NCBI RefSeq assembly: GCF_018255755.1
Contig: NZ_CP073766.1
Coordinates: 7,934,501-7,998,500 of the forward strand
Source of the DNA: Chitinophaga sp. HK235
GTDB taxonomy: Bacteria > Bacteroidota > Bacteroidia > Chitinophagales > Chitinophagaceae
Direction: 5' to 3'
Length of the DNA stretch: 64,000 nucleotides
Part shown: piece by piece, positions 60,419-64,000 of the stretch
Layout of the letters: each line of letters starts with the position of its first letter
Position numbering within the stretch: position 1 is the first letter of the stretch
Position numbers and translations under genes: made by a program
Notes under the pieces: generated by a model
Seen by the model: only the letters and a program-made list of their open reading frames with translations
Databases searched by the model: none
Told to the model about the DNA's origin: nothing

Positions 60419-61327
60419 TTAAAATTCTTCTGAGATGATTTGTTTGCTGGCCATGATGCCGGCAGTGGTGCCCATTGCTACTGCATTGGCAACGGTACGC
60501 ATGCGCGAGGTATTGTCGCCGCAGGCAAATACGCCACGGATGGTGGTTTCGTGAGATATATCCGTTTGTATATAGCCTTCTTCTGTAAGGGCACATCCAA
60601 GTGCCTGAGGAATAGGGCAGTGTTGCTCAAAGGCAGGACGCGCATAGAGTACCTTGAGAGGAATACTGCTACCATCGCTGAAAAGGATATGCTGAAGATA
60701 ACCATCACGGTGCTCCAGTTGCACTATTGTTTTTTCTACCACTTTGATCTGGTGTTGTTCCAGTTTTTGGATTTGGTCTGCAGTCAATGTGGAGGGACCG
60801 TTGGTGAATAATGTTAAATCTTTGGTCCAGTTGTACAGCATGGCGGCCAGTTCAAAGGCGCTGTCTCCGTTGCCGTAGATGCCGGTTTTTTGATGCCTTA
60901 CTTCATAACCATGGCAGTATGGGCAATGTAGTACAGAAATTCCCCAGCATGCTTCAAAACCTTGCAGGCCGGGCATGATATCATGAATGCCGGTGGCGAA
61001 AATCAATTTCTTTGTCTGAAAGGTTTCACCGGTCGTTACTGCTATTTCAAAACCTGTTTCAGTTTTTACGCCCTTTATAGCGAGCCCGTTAAAAAACTGA
61101 ACGGTATCGTATTGTTGCACCTGGTTTCTGGCGAGTGTGGCAATTTCAGCAGGGGTGTTGCCATCATGGGTGAGGAAATTATGGGAATGCGGTGTCTGCT
61201 GGTTACAGGGTTTTCCACTGTCGATGATCAATACCTGTTTCAATGCTCTGCCCAGGGCCATGCCGGCGGCTAGCCCGGAGTAACTACCGCCAACGATGAT
61301 GACGTCGAAATGATTATTGTTTTTCAT
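60419..61327 (-). CDS. NAD(P)/FAD-dependent oxidoreductase, thioredoxin-reductase-like
   Basis: The 302-residue protein starts MKNNNHFDVIIVGGSYSGLAAGM (FAD loop GGSYSG). It has the dithiol motif HCPYCHGYE near 140, an NAD(P) loop GIYGNGDSAFEL, and the second FAD motif GVFACGDN. The CPYC dithiol has the thioredoxin-reductase CxxC form, but the partner protein is unknown. A longer frame upstream lacks a fold, so the ATG at 61327 is chosen. It overlaps the small membrane protein gene by 14 bp and precedes the SDR gene. Confidence 0.9.
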   Translation of the reverse strand: MKNNNHFDVIIVGGSYSGLAAGMALGRALKQVLIIDSGKPCNQQTPHSHNFLTHDGNTPAEIATLARNQVQQYDTVQFFNGLAIKGVKTETGFEIAVTTGETFQTKKLIFATGIHDIMPGLQGFEACWGISVLHCPYCHGYEVRHQKTGIYGNGDSAFELAAMLYNWTKDLTLFTNGPSTLTADQIQKLEQHQIKVVEKTIVQLEHRDGYLQHILFSDGSSIPLKVLYARPAFEQHCPIPQALGCALTEEGYIQTDISHETTIRGVFACGDNTSRMRTVANAVAMGTTAGIMASKQIISEEF

Positions 61328-61568
61328 TTTGTTGAAGTTTGGAAGATGGGTCATCGGGTTTGGATATAAAATTACGCAAAACAGTATCCACAAAAGGAAG
61401 GCCGGCAAATACCATCCAGGGGACCAGCACCAGCGTCATCACCAGGGTCCTTATATACAATGGCAATGCCGACAAAGTGTTGCCTGACAAGTATAGGAAT
61501 AAGGTAATGGAAGGATAGATGACCAGCCAGACCTTGAAGGATGCAATTAACTTAGCCTTTGTTTTCAT
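61314..61568 (-). CDS. Small membrane protein (84 residues)
   Basis: The protein starts MKTKAKLIASFKVWLVIYPSITLFLYL, with two hydrophobic segments (about 13-30 and 40-62, LPLYIRTLVMTLVLVPWMVFAGL). The ATG at 61568 is favoured, since an in-frame extension upstream is hydrophilic and overlaps the AraC gene. The 14-bp overlap with the flavin oxidoreductase gene implies co-transcription, and it may anchor or assist that enzyme. I recognise no named family with certainty. Confidence 0.7.
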   Translation of the reverse strand: MKTKAKLIASFKVWLVIYPSITLFLYLSGNTLSALPLYIRTLVMTLVLVPWMVFAGLPFVDTVLRNFISKPDDPSSKLQQNEKQ

Positions 61569-61644
61569 AAGTCTTAAAACTTTTATGCAAAGGTAATTTG
61601 CTGGTCGGGGCGTAGCGTAGGACAAAAATGTAGTTGAACAGGAC

Positions 61645-62505
61645 TTATCTGAACTTGTGCCTGAATGCTTCGGGAGAATACCCTGTTTGTTTTTTAAAGA
61701 AGCGGATAAAATAAGAAAAATCTTCATAGCCCAGCTGCCAGGCGATCTGGTTGATCTGCTCGGAAGTGGCCAGTAGCAGGCGTTTGGCTTCCAGTACGAT
61801 GTGACTGCTGATAACTTCCGAACTGGTTTGATTCAAAGTGGCTTTGGTAATGGCATTGAGCTGGTAGGTGGTCAGGTGCAGCGCCTTTGCGTAATACGCT
61901 ACTTCCTTATGCGCAGTAACATGTTGTGTGATCAGCTCCCGAAACGTTTCCAGGCGCTCCTGCATATATTCGTTGCTGCTGGAAAGGTCTTTGGGGTTCC
62001 GGCTTTGTCGCAGCAGTTTGATGAAGAGTATTTCCAGGTTTGCCCGGATAACTTCCAGATACCTTTCTTTCTTATCACAATACTCCTTAAAAATTTCCGT
62101 CAGGGTAGCATATAAACTGTTGAATTCATCGAGGTGTACTGCACAAAAATGTTTGCTGCTGACCTTTCTTAAGATCTGGCTGGCGGGCTTTTCCATTGAT
62201 GAATAAAAGTCATGACTGAATTCTATCAGATAGCCTGAGCATCCTTTTTTTAGTGCCAGCTGATGTACCTGTCCGGGTCGTATCCAATAAACGCTGTGGT
62301 CACTAACCGGATAAGGTGTGAAATCTATCACATGTTCGCCGGCGCCTTTTTCCAGTACCAGCATATAAAAAAAGCTGTGCCGGTGAAGAGGCCAGTTCCT
62401 GTCTGCTGTGGATAATAAAGGGCTGAGGTCACGTATCAGGAAACTGCCGGAAGAACCAGTCTCCTTGGTTGATTGGGCGATATGTCTTACCGGGATTTCT
62501 TTCAT
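61645..62505 (-). CDS. AraC-family regulator
   Basis: The 286-residue protein has an N-terminal cupin-like sensor (about 35-130, LVLEKGAGEHVIDFTPYPVSD) and a C-terminal AraC pair (about 185-285, AYYAKALHLTTYQLNAITKATLNQTSSEV, INQIAWQLGYEDFSYFIRFFKKQTGYSPEAFRHKF). It lies immediately upstream of the small membrane protein, flavin oxidoreductase and SDR genes on one strand, so it likely regulates that set. It is the second AraC gene of the cluster. Confidence 0.92.
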   Translation of the reverse strand: MKEIPVRHIAQSTKETGSSGSFLIRDLSPLLSTADRNWPLHRHSFFYMLVLEKGAGEHVIDFTPYPVSDHSVYWIRPGQVHQLALKKGCSGYLIEFSHDFYSSMEKPASQILRKVSSKHFCAVHLDEFNSLYATLTEIFKEYCDKKERYLEVIRANLEILFIKLLRQSRNPKDLSSSNEYMQERLETFRELITQHVTAHKEVAYYAKALHLTTYQLNAITKATLNQTSSEVISSHIVLEAKRLLLATSEQINQIAWQLGYEDFSYFIRFFKKQTGYSPEAFRHKFR

Positions 62506-62559
62506 TTTTTGCAGGTTTCCTTTCGGAATGCAAGTTAAGGAGAACGGATTTGTTATGCG

Positions 62560-62583
62560 AATAAAAAAGCCCTATAACAGGGC
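62560..62583 (-). terminator. Minus-strand terminator without an intact gene before it
   Basis: On the minus strand GCCCT (62583-62579) pairs with AGGGC (62573-62569), then TTTTTTATT. It lies 11 bp past the stop of the OMP-tail-like remnant. Confidence 0.65.
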
Positions 62584-62594
62584 CTCCATATAAA

Positions 62595-62648
62595 TTAGAA
62601 TGCCACCCGCAACGAGAACACCAGGCGTAAATTTCCTTTCTGGTAATG
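62595..62648 (-). pseudogene. Possible outer-membrane protein tail remnant
   Basis: A minus-strand frame reads HYQKGNLRLVFSLRVAF then stop. A terminal Phe with alternating hydrophobic residues is the usual end of an outer-membrane barrel. It is preceded by an in-frame TGA and followed by an intrinsic terminator. The most economical view is a decayed gene end. It could be chance in 17 codons. Confidence 0.35.
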
Positions 62649-62798
62649 TCACACGAAAGGTTTAGCGTCACATTTTAGTGCCATTTTTTTCATCCCCTTC
62701 TGAAAGCCACAGTAAAACTTTTAACTTGCGCTTGTATTGTCAATCGAGATATTTACCTATAAACTGTAACACATTTTCAAATCCCTAAATCTATCACA

Positions 62799-63389
62799 TT
62801 GAAAAAATTATTTTTGTTAGCCGCAGCCTGTATTGCCGGTTTTAGTTCCTATTCCCAAAGTTTTGTGCATGGTGCAGGTGTAGTTGCTTTTATACAAACA
62901 GCGGCGAACTCAGATGCTTTTGCGGTGGGCGGTCTTACTTATTCTCCCCGTTTTAACTTTATGGAGCAAGACAATATGTCTTTATCCCTGGGTGTTCCCC
63001 TGAGTATAGGATTGGGTGGCAGCTACAATAGCAGCTATGGTTCCTATAGTGGAGAGAGCAATAATCTCAGTTTTATATTTAACGCCCCACTGGTATTTAA
63101 CGCCAACTTCGGCCGGGGATCCAGCCGGGATGCCGATGGCCGCTTTGGATTTTTTGTAGGCGCAGGCTACGGCTTTCATTACAGCAGCCGCAATCAAAAT
63201 TACTACAACAACGTATCAGGCGATTATTCCGCCAGCGCCAAATCCAGCACTAACGGACCAATGGGCAATGCAGGCTTTCGTATAGGCGTTGGCAGAGTAC
63301 ATAACATTGAGGTAAAATTGAGTTACATGAAAGGTTTGAGTGACGACAAACCTAATGTATTCAGCATCGGCACGCTCTTTAATTTCTAA
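62799..63389 (+). CDS. Small outer-membrane beta-barrel protein
   Basis: The 196-residue protein starts with a TTG codon. The signal peptide MKKLFLLAAACIAGFSSYSQ begins exactly there and no in-frame ATG precedes it. The body has alternating strands rich in Gly, Ser, Tyr and aromatic residues (LSLSLGVPLSIGLGGSYNSSYG, FFVGAGYGFHYSSRNQN) and ends NVFSIGTLFNF, with a terminal Phe typical of barrels of about eight strands. No specific function is recognised. It lies 40 bp before the frameshifted gene. Confidence 0.8.
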   Translation: MKKLFLLAAACIAGFSSYSQSFVHGAGVVAFIQTAANSDAFAVGGLTYSPRFNFMEQDNMSLSLGVPLSIGLGGSYNSSYGSYSGESNNLSFIFNAPLVFNANFGRGSSRDADGRFGFFVGAGYGFHYSSRNQNYYNNVSGDYSASAKSSTNGPMGNAGFRIGVGRVHNIEVKLSYMKGLSDDKPNVFSIGTLFNF

Positions 63390-63428
63390 TTGTCTCTTTT
63401 TCTAAATTTTCATTTTATCTTTTATTGT

Positions 63429-63754
63429 ATGAAAAAATTGTTTGCCCTGATACTGTTGGCTGGGTCGTTCGTTTGAGTAATAAATCGCAATCACAGGATA
63501 TCGTTAAAGGTGACCTGGCATTTCTGAAAGATGTTAAAGAAATACAGGTAGCGTATGTGTACGAGAATATAACCGTTGGTAAAGATGGTAAAGAAGCTAC
63601 CTATATCAAAAGGAAAAAAAACGTCGGTATAAAGTCTGCCAAAGCAGCTGTCAATCTCGAAATTTATATCTATGATACTGCCAATAAATCCAAAGCGCTT
63701 TGCAAAATCATGTTAAATGATATGAGAGGCGGTAAAGGCCAGTTTGCTAAATGA
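63429..63754 (+). pseudogene. Secreted small protein gene with a frameshift
   Basis: The ATG at 63429 opens MKKLFALILLAGSFV, a clean signal peptide that stops at TGA (63474-63476). From about 63475 a second frame continues RLSNKSQSQDIVKGDLAFLKDVKEI to the stop at 63752-63754. A single missing base near 63475 would join both. The signal peptide and mature part thus lie in different frames, so the gene is broken unless this is a sequencing error or a recoding site. The mature part (about 92 residues) is basic, with no known domain. Confidence 0.65.
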
Positions 63755-63795
63755 AGTGCCCCCAAATAGTTAGACACTTTTGGGGGCACTTCATT
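63752..63795. repeat. 16-bp inverted repeat, IS-end-like
   Basis: ATGAAGTGCCCCCAAA (63752-63767) and TTTGGGGGCACTTCAT are exact inverse arms around an 11-12-base loop. On the minus strand one arm plus loop reads GTGTCTAACTATTTGGGGG, which resembles the TGTCTAAC-type ends of IS3-family elements. There is no transposase in view, so it may be a terminator or a solo end. Confidence 0.45.
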
Positions 63796-63818
63796 TATGA
63801 GAAGACCTCTTTTAAATC

Positions 63819-63980
63819 TTACCATCCATATCGGATCCATATATCCCCATCAGGCCCAACCTGACGATCGATAAGAAACTTTTTCTTCATCCACTGTTTT
63901 TTGTTTTTGGAAACAATTTTCCAGCTGGGATGATTCCAGAATTTTAATTTTTCTGGCTTTTCAGATCTATCATCATTCAT
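63819..63980 (-). CDS. Small basic protein, start uncertain
   Basis: A minus-strand frame of 53 codons starts MNDDRSEKPEKLKFWNHPSW and ends GPDGDIWIRYGW. The frame is also open upstream to the window edge, so the true start may lie outside. It is Lys/Trp-rich (KNKKQWMKKKFLIDRQVG). It lies next to the IS-like inverted repeat. It may be a fragment. No family is recognised. Confidence 0.4.
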   Translation of the reverse strand: MNDDRSEKPEKLKFWNHPSWKIVSKNKKQWMKKKFLIDRQVGPDGDIWIRYGW

Positions 63981-64000
63981 AATGAAGACATGAAAAAGGA

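Overview
The window looks like a chromosomal segment of a soil-type Bacteroidota, most likely of the Chitinophaga group. Supporting signs are TonB receptors with carboxypeptidase-like N-terminal domains, many lipoproteins with a short lipobox, FecR-type anti-sigma control, TAnnTTTG-type -7 promoter elements, weak Shine-Dalgarno sites and fasciclin/DUF4397/IPT surface proteins. No rRNA, tRNA, integrase or CRISPR array was seen.

Layout. 0-0.2 kb: the end of a LanC-like gene. 0.3-0.9 kb: a NarL/FixJ response regulator. 1-8.8 kb: two cobalamin-riboswitch transcription units. The first encodes a BtuB-like receptor, a beta-propeller lipoprotein and a PKD-plus-surface-domain lipoprotein. The second encodes a PKD-plus-propeller lipoprotein and a surface-domain lipoprotein. 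They are separated by a 38-bp tandem repeat and a strong terminator. Together they look like a surface B12 capture system. 8.8-14.6 kb: NUDIX, Hsp20, a small kinase-like P-loop protein, a possible unidentified RNA on the minus strand, a PAS-LuxR regulator, a membrane-anchored P-loop ATPase, an ABC-2 permease and a lipoprotein.

14.6-28.4 kb is a stress and signalling block: three universal stress proteins, a PAS histidine kinase with a REC-Crp/Fnr fusion regulator, an MgtA-type P-ATPase, an MFS pump with an HxlR regulator, a SigJ-like sigma factor, a cytochrome-b-like membrane protein and a PolX-type polymerase/PHP protein. 28.5-32 kb: a secreted protein of unknown function, a polysaccharide deacetylase, a zinc alcohol dehydrogenase and small envelope proteins.

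32.2-37.95 kb is a complete hydroxyproline catabolic operon with a divergent AraC regulator: deaminase, semialdehyde dehydrogenase, epimerase and D-amino acid oxidase. It ends in a clear terminator. 38-55 kb is one long unit: ECF sigma factor, FecR anti-sigma, an STN-containing TonB receptor, two DUF4397-like lipoproteins, three fasciclin lipoproteins, an Oar-like TonB receptor and an IPT/NHL lipoprotein. It has no SusD and no enzyme, and its substrate is unknown. It is the best candidate here for an undescribed system.

55-57.8 kb carries hsdM and hsdS with no hsdR in view. 58-62.5 kb is a minus-strand redox/detoxification cluster (cupin, DoxX, SDR, flavin oxidoreductase, two AraC regulators). 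The right end holds a small outer-membrane barrel gene, a frameshifted secreted-protein gene, a large inverted repeat resembling an IS end, and a small minus-strand reading frame running toward the edge.
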